From contig NZ_OBEH01000003.1 of NCBI RefSeq assembly GCF_900215465.1, positions 558,001-622,000 of the forward strand: a stretch of 64,000 nt of DNA. The letters are read 5' to 3'. The DNA is from Flagellimonas pacifica (GTDB lineage: Bacteria; Bacteroidota; Bacteroidia; Flavobacteriales; Flavobacteriaceae). Made by a program: the position numbers and the translations under genes. Of this stretch, positions 47,841 through 58,796 are shown in pieces (the stretch's first letter is position 1; each line of letters starts with the position of its first letter). The notes beneath the pieces are model-generated. The model saw only the letters and a program-made list of their open reading frames with translations. It was not told where the DNA came from and did no database searches.

Positions 47841-47872
47841 AGCTCTATAAACTTAGGTTTTTAGGGCTTTTT
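47841..47872 (+). terminator. Terminator after the transaldolase-type gene
   Basis: AGCTCTATAAAC (47841-47852) pairs with GTTTTTAGGGCT (47857-47868) with one T-T mismatch and a U-G pair, loop TTAG, and TTTTT tail. It runs to the stop of the convergent gene. Confidence 0.65.
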
Positions 47873-49262
47873 AATATTTAAAGGAAGAATATACGCTCGC
47901 AAATGCATCCACAATCTGGTTGTCATCTACAATCACGCATTTGTTTAAATTGTCAATGATCATTGCGGTTTGAATTTCTTCGAAATCATCTGCATGATAT
48001 TGATTGCCTTTATCCAGCTGATTTTCCTCTACCATTTTGGCCCAACGTTCAAAACCAGTTCTCACATTTATACCAACAAAAGTATATTCAGGATATTTTT
48101 CTTGTAGGGTGGCTATATGGCGTGTTATATTTTTAAAATGTCTTTTTTGGGAAGCAGACCAAAAATAAAAGACGGCCTTTTTTTGATTGCTCAATTCTTT
48201 TAAAGAAACCTTGGAATTGCTTACATCCGTAACAAACAAATCGGGAACATCATTTTTGGGCTGCAAATTCTGAATGCCTCTGTACAAGTGGGTAATCTCG
48301 TCTTTATGCTTTTCGTTGGATGATAAAGACCTGAATTTATCTATAAAAATCTGACATTCCATATTGGTGGCGCCTCGTTCTTTAAGCAGATAATCCATAG
48401 CAATGTTTCTAAAAAGAATATCCCGTAACTCCGTTTCTTTAACCAGGCTATCCACAAGCTTAAGCTTATGCTTGTTAAAATGTAATAGTTCACTAACAGG
48501 TCCTTCATCAGTGCCACAGCTTTTCATACAAGACATATAGGACAAGTTGCCAAAGTGAATTTTCATAAAATCAAAATATGGCCTAAAGTATGTTAAGTCC
48601 TTGTTGTTTAGGTCTATATTTCTTCTGTAGCTATAAAAGGAATCGGATAGGTCATGAATAACATCTTCACCAGTTTTCCACTTATGTTTAAAAGGATATT
48701 TTTCTCTATAGATATAATTATTATAATCAATAGATGCCTTTGCCAATTTTAAACCTCTTTCAGAGATTTGATAATCTGAGGCCAATTCTTCTAGCTGATG
48801 AACCTTTAAACGTCTTAATGAATCCAATTTCTTATTGAATATCTCTGGTTCAAGACCGTAGTAGGAGTAAACCAATGGTTCTTCTTGTTCATAGGCTAGG
48901 AACATCTCCAACATGAAATTATTCACTTCACTTCCCTTACCTGAAAAAACGAGTGACTCGTCAAATTCCACGGTATTCAAGCGGATAAGTATACTGTCGC
49001 CTTCATGAAGATATAAATATTGTAATTCAGGATTATGGTCAAAATGGTAGAGCCCTTCTTCAATACCTTGTAAATTAAACGCAAAGCGATTGCCTTCATC
49101 CAGTTTAACGGAATCTATATAAGTATCGTTTCTGTAAAGAACAACATACTCACTTGTTGGGTTGACAATCTCCCCGCCAAAAAAAACTGAAGGACATTCC
49201 CCTGATTTTTCAGAGCACGCCAAAAAGGATAAAAAGGTGAGGCCGAGTAAAAGTCTTATCAT
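47871..49262 (-). CDS. Thioredoxin-like lipoprotein without CXXC
   Basis: 463 residues from ATG 49262 with signal MIRLLLGLTFLSFLACSEKS (lipobox FLAC). The N-terminal part resembles the DUF4369-type domain of Bacteroidota redox lipoproteins; the C-terminal 120 residues have a thioredoxin fold (VFYFWSASQKRHFKNITRHIATLQEKYPEYTFVGINV). The active site, normally WCxxC, is WSASQKR, so no redox chemistry is expected. Longer start TTG 49286 lies at the promoter. Confidence 0.78.
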   Translation of the reverse strand: MIRLLLGLTFLSFLACSEKSGECPSVFFGGEIVNPTSEYVVLYRNDTYIDSVKLDEGNRFAFNLQGIEEGLYHFDHNPELQYLYLHEGDSILIRLNTVEFDESLVFSGKGSEVNNFMLEMFLAYEQEEPLVYSYYGLEPEIFNKKLDSLRRLKVHQLEELASDYQISERGLKLAKASIDYNNYIYREKYPFKHKWKTGEDVIHDLSDSFYSYRRNIDLNNKDLTYFRPYFDFMKIHFGNLSYMSCMKSCGTDEGPVSELLHFNKHKLKLVDSLVKETELRDILFRNIAMDYLLKERGATNMECQIFIDKFRSLSSNEKHKDEITHLYRGIQNLQPKNDVPDLFVTDVSNSKVSLKELSNQKKAVFYFWSASQKRHFKNITRHIATLQEKYPEYTFVGINVRTGFERWAKMVEENQLDKGNQYHADDFEEIQTAMIIDNLNKCVIVDDNQIVDAFASVYSSFKY

Positions 49263-49287
49263 AAAGAGAATCAACTTGTTTGACAAA

Positions 49288-49295
49288 CAAAATTA
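49288..49295 (-). promoter_or_regulatory. Candidate -7 element of the thioredoxin-like gene
   Basis: TAATTTTG on the minus strand. It rules out the TTG at 49286 and supports ATG 49262. No clear -33 TTG. Confidence 0.4.
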
Positions 49296-49368
49296 AGAAT
49301 ACCAAAAAGCCTATCTTGTTAATAGCTAGTTAAATGTTGTAAAACATTGTATTTGTGTAGTTTAATAA

Positions 49369-51063
<1,695 letters not shown>

Positions 51064-51065
51064 GT

Positions 51066-51785
51066 CTAGGAATTAAAATACTTGCTGTTCCAAATAACGG
51101 GATTAAAGTTTTTACCTTGGGCAAAACCGTAAAAAATAATGACTGCTGCTATACTTTTGAACATAAAAAAGTATAAAATCCAAAATTCCGCAATTGAATT
51201 GTTTTTTGAGAACAATCCTTCTGGAATGAGTAGTGTGGTAAAATAACTGATTGACAAGGTAAAGAACAATAGGTTTACAATGTTCTTAAAAGGCCAGACC
51301 AATAATTTTCTAAAGGGGTGAAGGTCATTACCCCATTTATCTATTAAATAAAAATAACCATTGCCAATTGGCGCAAAAAGCAAAGGATCGTCTTTGTCCT
51401 CTAATTTAAAAAGTTTGGAAGGCGCCACGATTTTAAACCCTTTGATTTTAATGTTATGAGAAGTCTCCAGTTTTTTGATTTTTGAAACCGTTTTTTGCGG
51501 AATAGTTCCTTTAAAATAGTGACTGTCCAAAAAACGGAGTCTATAATCAATACAAATCTTTTTGATTTGATTTAAGTGGTAGATATCGCTGGTTTTTAAA
51601 AGATCTAACTTAAACCCGTTGAGGTCGGAAGAGTTTTTAGAATTTAGTTCAGCTTCAATGTCATTTTTTTGCTGGGAATAATTGGTCAAGATAGTATGTA
51701 CTTCTGCTAAAATATGACTTTCCATTTCTTGCCTATCCTTAAGTTTTAGAAGTTTTTGTTCAATGTTGACATTTCTAAAAATCAT
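51066..51785 (-). CDS. Hypothetical membrane protein, 239 aa
   Basis: N-terminal half charged and coiled (LLKLKDRQEMESHILAEVHT), then a middle beta-rich section (KGFKIVAPSKLFKLEDKDDP) and two hydrophobic segments near the end (VNLLFFTLSISYFTTLLI and WILYFFMFKSIAAVIIFYGF). I do not recognise the family. Converges with the ABC-F gene (2 nt apart). Confidence 0.65.
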   Translation of the reverse strand: MIFRNVNIEQKLLKLKDRQEMESHILAEVHTILTNYSQQKNDIEAELNSKNSSDLNGFKLDLLKTSDIYHLNQIKKICIDYRLRFLDSHYFKGTIPQKTVSKIKKLETSHNIKIKGFKIVAPSKLFKLEDKDDPLLFAPIGNGYFYLIDKWGNDLHPFRKLLVWPFKNIVNLLFFTLSISYFTTLLIPEGLFSKNNSIAEFWILYFFMFKSIAAVIIFYGFAQGKNFNPVIWNSKYFNS

Positions 51786-52009
51786 AAGCTCAATTTAGGC
51801 AACTGATTCAAAGTTAATGAATTGCAATTTTGAGTGTCGACGCAATCAATAAATCGAAATGTTAATATTATGTTAAATAAATTTAGGTTATAGAAAAAGA
51901 ATGGAAATTCTCTTAAAAAGATGTATCTTATCGAAGATTTTGACACTTTGTCGTTTAAACACACTATTTAAGATTTACGAATTGAGTTAGTCCCAAAGAT
52001 TAGAACACT
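51786..52009. other. Intergenic region before the fasciclin gene
   Basis: 224 bp, very AT-rich. No ORF with family character, no hairpin and no convincing TAnnTTTG element that I can support; the short open frame 51782-51964 on the minus strand has no coding character. Confidence 0.45.
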
Positions 52010-52537
52010 ATGAAAGCCCCATTCAAGAAAGTCCTACTTTGCCTATGTTTAGTGTGTACATTTTTCGTTTCAGCCCAGAACTCAAATTCATCTACATCAC
52101 AAAACACCATTCAATCCAACCGATATACTACGCTTTTTGCCGCAGTAAAGGCTACTGAAATGCAAGATGTTTTGGATAATTCAGGGCCTTATACCGTATT
52201 TGCTCCTTCCAACGCTGCATTTGAAAGGTTTTCCAATGCCAAAATGGAAAAATTGATCAATGCCACGGACAAGAGTGATTTAAAATCTTTGGTTACTTAC
52301 CATATAGTTCCAGGTCGTTTAACAGCTTCAAAAATATTACGTGCCATGTGTAAGGGTAGCGGAAAAGCTAGTTTTACTACCATTCAAGGAAAAAAATTAG
52401 TGGCCCATATGGAGGGTTATGATATTATCCTGACCGACCCTATAGGGAATACTGCAAGAATCACCACCGCAGATGTAAATCAGAAGAATGGAATTATGCA
52501 TGAAATTGATAGTGTGATTCTACCTACTAAAATGTAA
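52010..52537 (+). CDS. Secreted fasciclin domain protein
   Basis: 175 residues with a cleavable signal peptide (MKAPFKKVLLCLCLVCTFFVSAQ) and one FAS1 domain: LFAAVKATEMQDVLDNSGPYTVFAPSNAAFERF, LVTYHIVPGRLTASKIL, and NGIMHEIDSVILP. FAS1 domains mediate adhesion or protein binding. It converges with pheT; the two genes abut. Confidence 0.92.
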   Translation: MKAPFKKVLLCLCLVCTFFVSAQNSNSSTSQNTIQSNRYTTLFAAVKATEMQDVLDNSGPYTVFAPSNAAFERFSNAKMEKLINATDKSDLKSLVTYHIVPGRLTASKILRAMCKGSGKASFTTIQGKKLVAHMEGYDIILTDPIGNTARITTADVNQKNGIMHEIDSVILPTKM

Positions 52538-54958
52538 TTAGCGCAATTCTGCTCCCAATTCTTTTTGATATCTGGCCAACAATTTCGCCATAATCTTATC
52601 GATTTGTTTATCTGTCAAGGTTTTCTTTTCATCCAACAATGTAAAACTTACTGCATAGGATTTTTTTCCTTCAGGTAGGTTCTTCCCTGTATAAACATCA
52701 AAAAGGTTTACCTTTTTAAGTAGATTTTTTTCCGTGCTCCAGGCAAGGTCATACACTTGCTGGAATGTAACCCCTTCATCCAATAACAAGGCAAAATCAC
52801 GGTTAACCTCCGGGAATTTAGGAATTTCGGTAAATACTGTGTTTTGTGTGTTTATGTATTTTAAGATGACATCCCAATCAAAGTCAGCATAAAAAACATC
52901 TTGTTTAACATCAAACTGTTTTAGTATTGTTTTATTGACTAGGCCATAGACACCCAATTGCTCACCATTTTTAGTACAACGCAACCCTTCAGAAAAGGTG
53001 ATGTCTGTATAGGGTTCAACAGTAACATCTTTAAGACCAATGCGATCAAAAATGTTCTCAACACTACCCTTTAAAAAGAAGAAATCGGTTTTTTGTGAAG
53101 GCATTACCCAGCTGTTTGCTGTTCGATTCCCCGAAATAAACATGGACAAGTGTTGCTTTTCTTGGTTTCCCCCCCCTTTCTTATGATAAGTTTTACCATA
53201 TTCAAAAAGCTTTAAATCTGTCTTCTGGCGGTTAATATTATAACTTATGGTCTGTAATCCTGAAAACAACATGGAGGTCCTCATCACCGATAAATCAGAA
53301 CTTAAAGGATTCAACATATTGACCATGTGGTCTTCGTCTTTTAAGATTTTTTGAGTTTCTTGGGCAACCAGACTGTTGGTCATGATTTCATAATACCCTT
53401 GTGCTGCCAACATATTTCCAACAACATCTTGCACTCTGTGGTTCTCAAATCTGGACGATTCTGCTATTGAAGCGGTAAGTTTATCCTTGTAATCAATATT
53501 GTTATAACCAAAAACTCTTAAGATTTCTTCAATAACATCCACTTCACGCTCAACATCGACCCTGTAGTTTGGTATGGTCAATCCAAGTCCGGATTCGGTG
53601 ACATTGTTCACCTTGATTTCTAAGGATGCCAAAATAGATTTTATGGAATCTCTTGGAATTTCCTGACCAATTAAAGAATTGATTTTGTCAAAAGTTAGGA
53701 ATACCTGACGCTCCTCGGCTTTTTTAGGGTATAAATCAACAATTTCTGAGCTAATGTCACCTCCTGCAATTTCCCGTATCAACAAAGCTGCTCTTTTTAA
53801 AGCATATTCGGTCATGTTAATATCTACACCCCTTTCAAATCTAAAAGATGCATCGGTGTTTAGACCATGCCGTTTTGCGGTCTTTCGGACAGAAACAGCA
53901 TCAAAATATGCACTTTCTAAAAATATGGATGTAGTATGTTCTGAGACTCCCGAGTAAATTCCTCCAAAAACCCCAGCAATACACATTGGTTTTTCAGTGT
54001 CACAAATCATAAGATCATCTTCGTGAAGCTCGCGATCAACATCATCCAGTGTTTTGAACTTTGTACCAGTTGGTAATGTTTTTACCTCAATTTTTCCACC
54101 TTTTATTTTGGCCGCGTCAAAAGCATGTAGCGGTTGACCTAACTCGTGTAGCACATAATTTGTGATATCCACTATGTTGTTGATTGGGGAAAGACCTATG
54201 GCCTTCAATCTATTTTTGAGCCAATCAGGCGACTCTTGAACAATCAGATTGCTAATGGTTACACCGCAGTATCTTGGTGCTAATTGGCTATCTTCAACCT
54301 CAACATCAATCTTCGAGGAGCGATTGTCAATGGAAAAATTACTGGTTGAGGGAGTTACCAATTCTTTTTGAATTTCTTTTTGTTCCAAACCAGCTTTTAA
54401 ATCACGCGCAACACCAAAATGGCTCATGGCATCCGCACGGTTGGGGGTGAGTCCAATTTCAAAGACCTCATCATTTTCTATTTCAAAGACTTTTGAGCAT
54501 GGGGTGCCAGGTTCCAAAGTTTCACTTAGTACCATAATGCCATCATGACCTTTTCCTAGGCCAAGTTCATCTTCAGCACAGATCATACCTTGACTTACCT
54601 CTCCTCTAATTTTACCTTTTTTTATTTGCCAAGCCTCTCCATCCTTTGCATACAATGTTGTACCTATGGTTGCTACGGGAACTTTCTGCCCTGCTTCAAC
54701 ATTAGGAGCTCCACAAACAATTTGTAAAGGAATTTCCTCCCCAACATCAACAGTAGTTAGTTTGAGTCTATCCGCATTTGGGTGTTTGTCACAGGTAAGC
54801 ACGTGTCCTACAACTACACCTTGCAATCCTCCTTTAACCGATTCAAAGCTTGAGATACCCTCAACCTCAAGACCTAAGTCTGTGAGCAGTTCTCCAGTTT
54901 TTTGCGCATTCCAGTCAATTTGCAAAAATTGCTTTAACCAGTTGTAAGAAATCTTCAT
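52538..54958 (-). CDS. pheT: Phenylalanyl-tRNA synthetase beta subunit
   Basis: 806 residues, full length. Domain order: N-terminal tRNA-binding domain (EGISSFESVKGGLQGVVVG and KHPNADRLKLTTVDVG), B3/4 editing domain with SPDWLKNRLKAIGLSPINN, B5 (VYLTFDKINSLIGQEI-like segment), catalytic-like core, and C-terminal FDX-ACB domain (EIPKFPEVNRDFALLL). The alpha-subunit gene pheS is not adjacent. No regulatory leader was identified. Confidence 0.97.
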   Translation of the reverse strand: MKISYNWLKQFLQIDWNAQKTGELLTDLGLEVEGISSFESVKGGLQGVVVGHVLTCDKHPNADRLKLTTVDVGEEIPLQIVCGAPNVEAGQKVPVATIGTTLYAKDGEAWQIKKGKIRGEVSQGMICAEDELGLGKGHDGIMVLSETLEPGTPCSKVFEIENDEVFEIGLTPNRADAMSHFGVARDLKAGLEQKEIQKELVTPSTSNFSIDNRSSKIDVEVEDSQLAPRYCGVTISNLIVQESPDWLKNRLKAIGLSPINNIVDITNYVLHELGQPLHAFDAAKIKGGKIEVKTLPTGTKFKTLDDVDRELHEDDLMICDTEKPMCIAGVFGGIYSGVSEHTTSIFLESAYFDAVSVRKTAKRHGLNTDASFRFERGVDINMTEYALKRAALLIREIAGGDISSEIVDLYPKKAEERQVFLTFDKINSLIGQEIPRDSIKSILASLEIKVNNVTESGLGLTIPNYRVDVEREVDVIEEILRVFGYNNIDYKDKLTASIAESSRFENHRVQDVVGNMLAAQGYYEIMTNSLVAQETQKILKDEDHMVNMLNPLSSDLSVMRTSMLFSGLQTISYNINRQKTDLKLFEYGKTYHKKGGGNQEKQHLSMFISGNRTANSWVMPSQKTDFFFLKGSVENIFDRIGLKDVTVEPYTDITFSEGLRCTKNGEQLGVYGLVNKTILKQFDVKQDVFYADFDWDVILKYINTQNTVFTEIPKFPEVNRDFALLLDEGVTFQQVYDLAWSTEKNLLKKVNLFDVYTGKNLPEGKKSYAVSFTLLDEKKTLTDKQIDKIMAKLLARYQKELGAELR

Positions 54959-55087
54959 ACCCCAATTTTAAAGTGGACAAATATAAAACAATAGGGCAAC
55001 AGATTCAACGTAAATAATCAGCTATGTAAACGACTTATGGTTAGTTTTGGCTTGTATTTTCTATTTTTAGGATAAATCTTTCAATTT

Positions 55088-56326
55088 ATGAGAAGAATTT
55101 TGTGTTTGTATTTGACCGTTTTGATATTGTTTTCTTCTTGCAATGAAAAAAAGGAAGAACTGATTGTTGGTGATTGGTGGGCAAAGATGGACGTTTCTTC
55201 AAGTGAGATACTCCCTTTTAATTTTAAATTATCTAAAGCTGCTGACATCGGGTACATCATGGAAATGTATAATTCGGATGAGGTAATAATCGTGGATGAA
55301 ATTGAGATTAACAATGATTCCATCCGAATAAAAATGCCAATTTTTGAAGGCTATATAACAGGTACATTTACCGAAAATGAAATCAAAGGAGACTTTGTCA
55401 AAGAAAGTCTTGACCGCATTGTGCCTTTTTACGCTGTTTATGGTAAAAGAGATAGGTTTGAAACAAAAGCTCCTTCAAAAACCAATATTTCTGGGGTTTG
55501 GGAAACTTATTTTGATGTGGACACAGAAGATGAATACCCGGCAAAAGGAATATTTGTGCAGAATGGGGATATTGTTAAAGGCACGTTTAGGACAAAAACA
55601 GGTGACTATAGGTATTTGGATGGTGTGGTTGACGCGGATACACTTAAACTTTCAACTTTTGATGGCACCCATGTTTTTATGTTCAAGGCCCAAGTAACTG
55701 ACAGTACATTTCAAGGATACTTCTATTCTGGAAATCACTCTATTGAAAAATTTACTGCCAAACGCAATGATGCCTTTGAACTCCCTGATGCCAATACATT
55801 GACATATTTAAATGAAGGATATGACCACTTCGATTTTTCCTTTCCTGACATAACTGGAAATACTATGAGTTTGTCTGATGCGCGTTTTAAGGACAAAGTA
55901 GTTTTGGTGCAGATCATGGGGACTTGGTGTCCCAATTGTTTGGATGAGACCAAGTTTTATGTGGACTTCTTAAAGAAAAACCCTGATTTGGATATTGAAT
56001 TTGTGGCTTTGGCTTTTGAATATGCCAAAACACAGGAAAAGGCTTTGGAAGGTATTGCAAGGTTAAAGAAAAGAGTGGGGGTGGAATACCCTGTTTTATT
56101 AGCTCAGTATGGAACCTCCAACAAACAAAAAGCAAATGAAAAGCTTCCTATGCTAAACCATGTATTGTCTTACCCCACCACAATTTATATTGATAAAAAG
56201 GGAGAAGTACAAAAGATTCATACTGGGTTTAATGGTCCTGCCACTGGCAAAAAATACGAAGAGTTTGTAAAAGAGTTCAATGAAACTATAGACCAGCTTA
56301 GTAAGGAAGAAACTGAGGCTAAATAA
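55088..56326 (+). CDS. TlpA-family thiol-disulfide protein, lipoprotein
   Basis: 412 residues with signal MRRILCLYLTVLILFSSC (lipobox FSSC). The N-terminal 240 residues are beta-rich (DUF4369-like), and the C-terminal domain (from about 245) is a thioredoxin with active site WCPNC (C281, C284). Works in the periplasm or on the outer membrane in disulfide chemistry. Converges with leuB with an 8 nt overlap of the stops. Confidence 0.87.
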   Translation: MRRILCLYLTVLILFSSCNEKKEELIVGDWWAKMDVSSSEILPFNFKLSKAADIGYIMEMYNSDEVIIVDEIEINNDSIRIKMPIFEGYITGTFTENEIKGDFVKESLDRIVPFYAVYGKRDRFETKAPSKTNISGVWETYFDVDTEDEYPAKGIFVQNGDIVKGTFRTKTGDYRYLDGVVDADTLKLSTFDGTHVFMFKAQVTDSTFQGYFYSGNHSIEKFTAKRNDAFELPDANTLTYLNEGYDHFDFSFPDITGNTMSLSDARFKDKVVLVQIMGTWCPNCLDETKFYVDFLKKNPDLDIEFVALAFEYAKTQEKALEGIARLKKRVGVEYPVLLAQYGTSNKQKANEKLPMLNHVLSYPTTIYIDKKGEVQKIHTGFNGPATGKKYEEFVKEFNETIDQLSKEETEAK

Positions 56327-57437
56327 TGGTAGATTTTCCTAAATCTATGTTTTCATCATTAATATTGAAATCATCATCGCTGTCTACAATATTATCTGCG
56401 ATAAAATCTCCAACTTGATTGGTTCCGTATTGGCTTTTGGCATCCAAATCTGGAGTCATAATACCTTTTTCAAGAGATTTATCTACCGCTTCACGCACTG
56501 CCATGGCTTCTTCAAACAAACCAAAATGTTCCAAAAGCATTGCCGCTGATAGAATAGAAGCAATTGGGTTTGCAATATCTTTTCCTTTGGCTTGGGAATA
56601 GGAGCCGTGAATGGGTTCAAACATGGCATTGTCATCACCAACAGATGCTGAAGCCAATAGCCCAATTGAACCTCCAATAACACTCCCTTCATCAGAAATG
56701 ATATCACCAAACATGTTTTCTGTGAGAATCACATCAAATTGACTTGGGTTGAGAATAATTTGCATAGCAGCATTATCCACAAATAGGTATTCCAAGTTTA
56801 CCTCCGGATAGCTTTCTCCAATTTTGGTAACCACTTTTCTCCAAAGCCTGGATGATTCCAAAACATTGGCCTTGTCAACCAGAGTAAGTTTGTTTCTTCT
56901 GTTTTTGGCTGCTTTAAAAGCTAAATGCGCTATTCGCGAAATCTCTTTTTCTGAGTATTCGCAAAGGTCAGATGCTACCGTTCCCTTTTCATTTAGTTTT
57001 TTCTCACCAAAGTATATCCCTCCGGTCAATTCACGATAAATAGTGAAATCTGTTCCTGAAATTATTTCCTTTTTTAAGGGGGAATTTTCTATAAGGGTTG
57101 GAAAGACTTTAACGGGTCTTATATTAGTGAACAAACCAAGTTCCTTGCGCAATTTCAACAAACCTTGCTCTGGTCTAACCTTGGCATTAGGATCAATATC
57201 ATATTTAGGGTCACCTATAGCTCCAAACAATACGGCATCAGCGTCTTTACATAGCTGAAGTGTTTTATCCGGTAATGGACTTCCTTTTTTATCTATTGCA
57301 ATAGCTCCCACTAGTGCCTCTCTGTAAATAAAATTGTGGTTAAAGGTTTCTTCAACCGCTTGAAGACATTTTACTGCCTGAGCCAACACTTCTGGTCCAA
57401 CACCATCTCCTGGAAGTAAAGCTATATTGAGGTTCAT
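56319..57437 (-). CDS. leuB: 3-isopropylmalate dehydrogenase LeuB
   Basis: NAD+-dependent oxidative decarboxylation, third step of leucine synthesis. 372 residues. LLPGDGVGPEVLAQAVKCL at the N-terminus, GAIGDPKYD, LRKELGLFTNIRPVKVF, LTENMFGDIISDEGSVIGG, and EPIHGSYSQAKGKDIANP, all family signatures. It is 40 nt downstream of leuA, in its operon. Confidence 0.97.
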   Translation of the reverse strand: MNLNIALLPGDGVGPEVLAQAVKCLQAVEETFNHNFIYREALVGAIAIDKKGSPLPDKTLQLCKDADAVLFGAIGDPKYDIDPNAKVRPEQGLLKLRKELGLFTNIRPVKVFPTLIENSPLKKEIISGTDFTIYRELTGGIYFGEKKLNEKGTVASDLCEYSEKEISRIAHLAFKAAKNRRNKLTLVDKANVLESSRLWRKVVTKIGESYPEVNLEYLFVDNAAMQIILNPSQFDVILTENMFGDIISDEGSVIGGSIGLLASASVGDDNAMFEPIHGSYSQAKGKDIANPIASILSAAMLLEHFGLFEEAMAVREAVDKSLEKGIMTPDLDAKSQYGTNQVGDFIADNIVDSDDDFNINDENIDLGKSTII

Positions 57438-57477
57438 GCAATGGACATATTAAAGTTTATAGGGGAACCAGCACTAA

Positions 57478-58650
57478 TTATGCTAAACTTTCAATAGAAA
57501 CATTACTGGTCTCTATGATTTGATGGATATCATCATCCATAATCTCCTTTTTACGATCAGCAAACTTTAAAAAGTTTTCATAGACCACATCTAGCTGAAG
57601 CTTGGTGAGTTCGTACCCCACATTTTTCGCACGATATGCCAAAGCTGCACGACCACTTCTAGCTGTTAATACAATAGAAGATTCACTGACGCCAACGTCT
57701 TTGGGATCAATAATTTCATAAGTTTCACGCTGTTTGATAACCCCATCTTGATGAATTCCAGAACTATGGGCAAAAGCGTTAGAGCCCACAATAGCCTTGT
57801 TGGGCTGCACGGGCATTCCCATTTTTTGGGAAACCATTTGACTGGTATCTAACAAAAGCCTACTGTTAATATCTGTGTCTAAGTTTAAATATGGATGTTG
57901 TCTCAAAATCATTACAACTTCCTCTAAAGAAGTATTTCCGGCACGCTCACCAATACCATTGATAGTGCATTCAATTTGTCTGGCTCCATTTACCACACCT
58001 GCAATTGAATTGGCAGTGGCTAATCCCAAATCATTATGACAATGACAGGAAAGAATGGCTTTATCTATACCAGTTACATTTTCTTTCAGATACTTCATTT
58101 TTGCACCATATTCTTCTGGCAAACAGTATCCAGTAGTATCTGGAATATTCAGAACGGTAGCGCCAGCTTTAATGACCGCTTCACAGACTTGGGCCAAAAA
58201 ATCATTATCAGTTCGTCCGGCATCTTCTGCATAAAATTCCACATCCTCTACAAATGTTTTGGCGTATGCAACAGCATCAACTGCACGCTCAATAATTTTT
58301 TCGCGAGTGGTGTTGAACTTGTGTTTTATATGGGAATCTGAAGTTCCAATTCCGGTATGTATTCTTGGTGTTTTGGCAATTTTTATAGCTTCGGCCGCAA
58401 CTTCTATATCTTTTTTAACTGCTCTTGTAAGACCGCACACAGTGGCATTTTTTACCAATTTGGCAATTTCATGGACGGAGTTGAAGTCCCCAGGGCTAGA
58501 GATGGGAAAGCCGGCTTCGATAACATCAACCCCAAGATCATCCAATCGTTCGGCAATGACCAATTTTTGCTTTGTGTCCAACTTACAACCAGGAACCTGC
58601 TCTCCGTCCCTAAGTGTCGTGTCAAAAATTTGTACCTTATCTTTACCCAT
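57478..58650 (-). CDS. leuA: 2-isopropylmalate synthase LeuA, short form
   Basis: Condenses acetyl-CoA with 2-oxoisovalerate, the first step of leucine synthesis. Metal and substrate motifs: [13 protein letters not shown] (R14, D15), [15 protein letters not shown], and [14 protein letters not shown]. At 390 residues it ends after the accessory subdomain and lacks the C-terminal regulatory domain of the usual 510-residue enzyme. It starts the leuAB operon; leuC and leuD are not in the window. Confidence 0.93.
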   Translation of the reverse strand: MGKDKVQIFDTTLRDGEQVPGCKLDTKQKLVIAERLDDLGVDVIEAGFPISSPGDFNSVHEIAKLVKNATVCGLTRAVKKDIEVAAEAIKIAKTPRIHTGIGTSDSHIKHKFNTTREKIIERAVDAVAYAKTFVEDVEFYAEDAGRTDNDFLAQVCEAVIKAGATVLNIPDTTGYCLPEEYGAKMKYLKENVTGIDKAILSCHCHNDLGLATANSIAGVVNGARQIECTINGIGERAGNTSLEEVVMILRQHPYLNLDTDINSRLLLDTSQMVSQKMGMPVQPNKAIVGSNAFAHSSGIHQDGVIKQRETYEIIDPKDVGVSESSIVLTARSGRAALAYRAKNVGYELTKLQLDVVYENFLKFADRKKEIMDDDIHQIIETSNVSIESLA

Positions 58651-58796
58651 TATTATAGTCAGTTTTGTCTAAGCTATACGAAGATAGAGTAGGAGTTGAC
58701 ATGAATAAGAATATGATAAAAATCATTACAACGTTAAATAGTATTTCGTATTGGGTAATATTCTGAAATACAAATAGTTAATTTATATTTTTTACG

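Noticed and set aside
51782-51964. 60-codon open frame on the minus strand
   Set aside because: Lies in AT-rich intergenic DNA, shows no signal or domain, and has no promoter that I can see.
58259-58672. 137-codon open frame on the plus strand
   Set aside because: Antisense to leuA with no recognisable domain.
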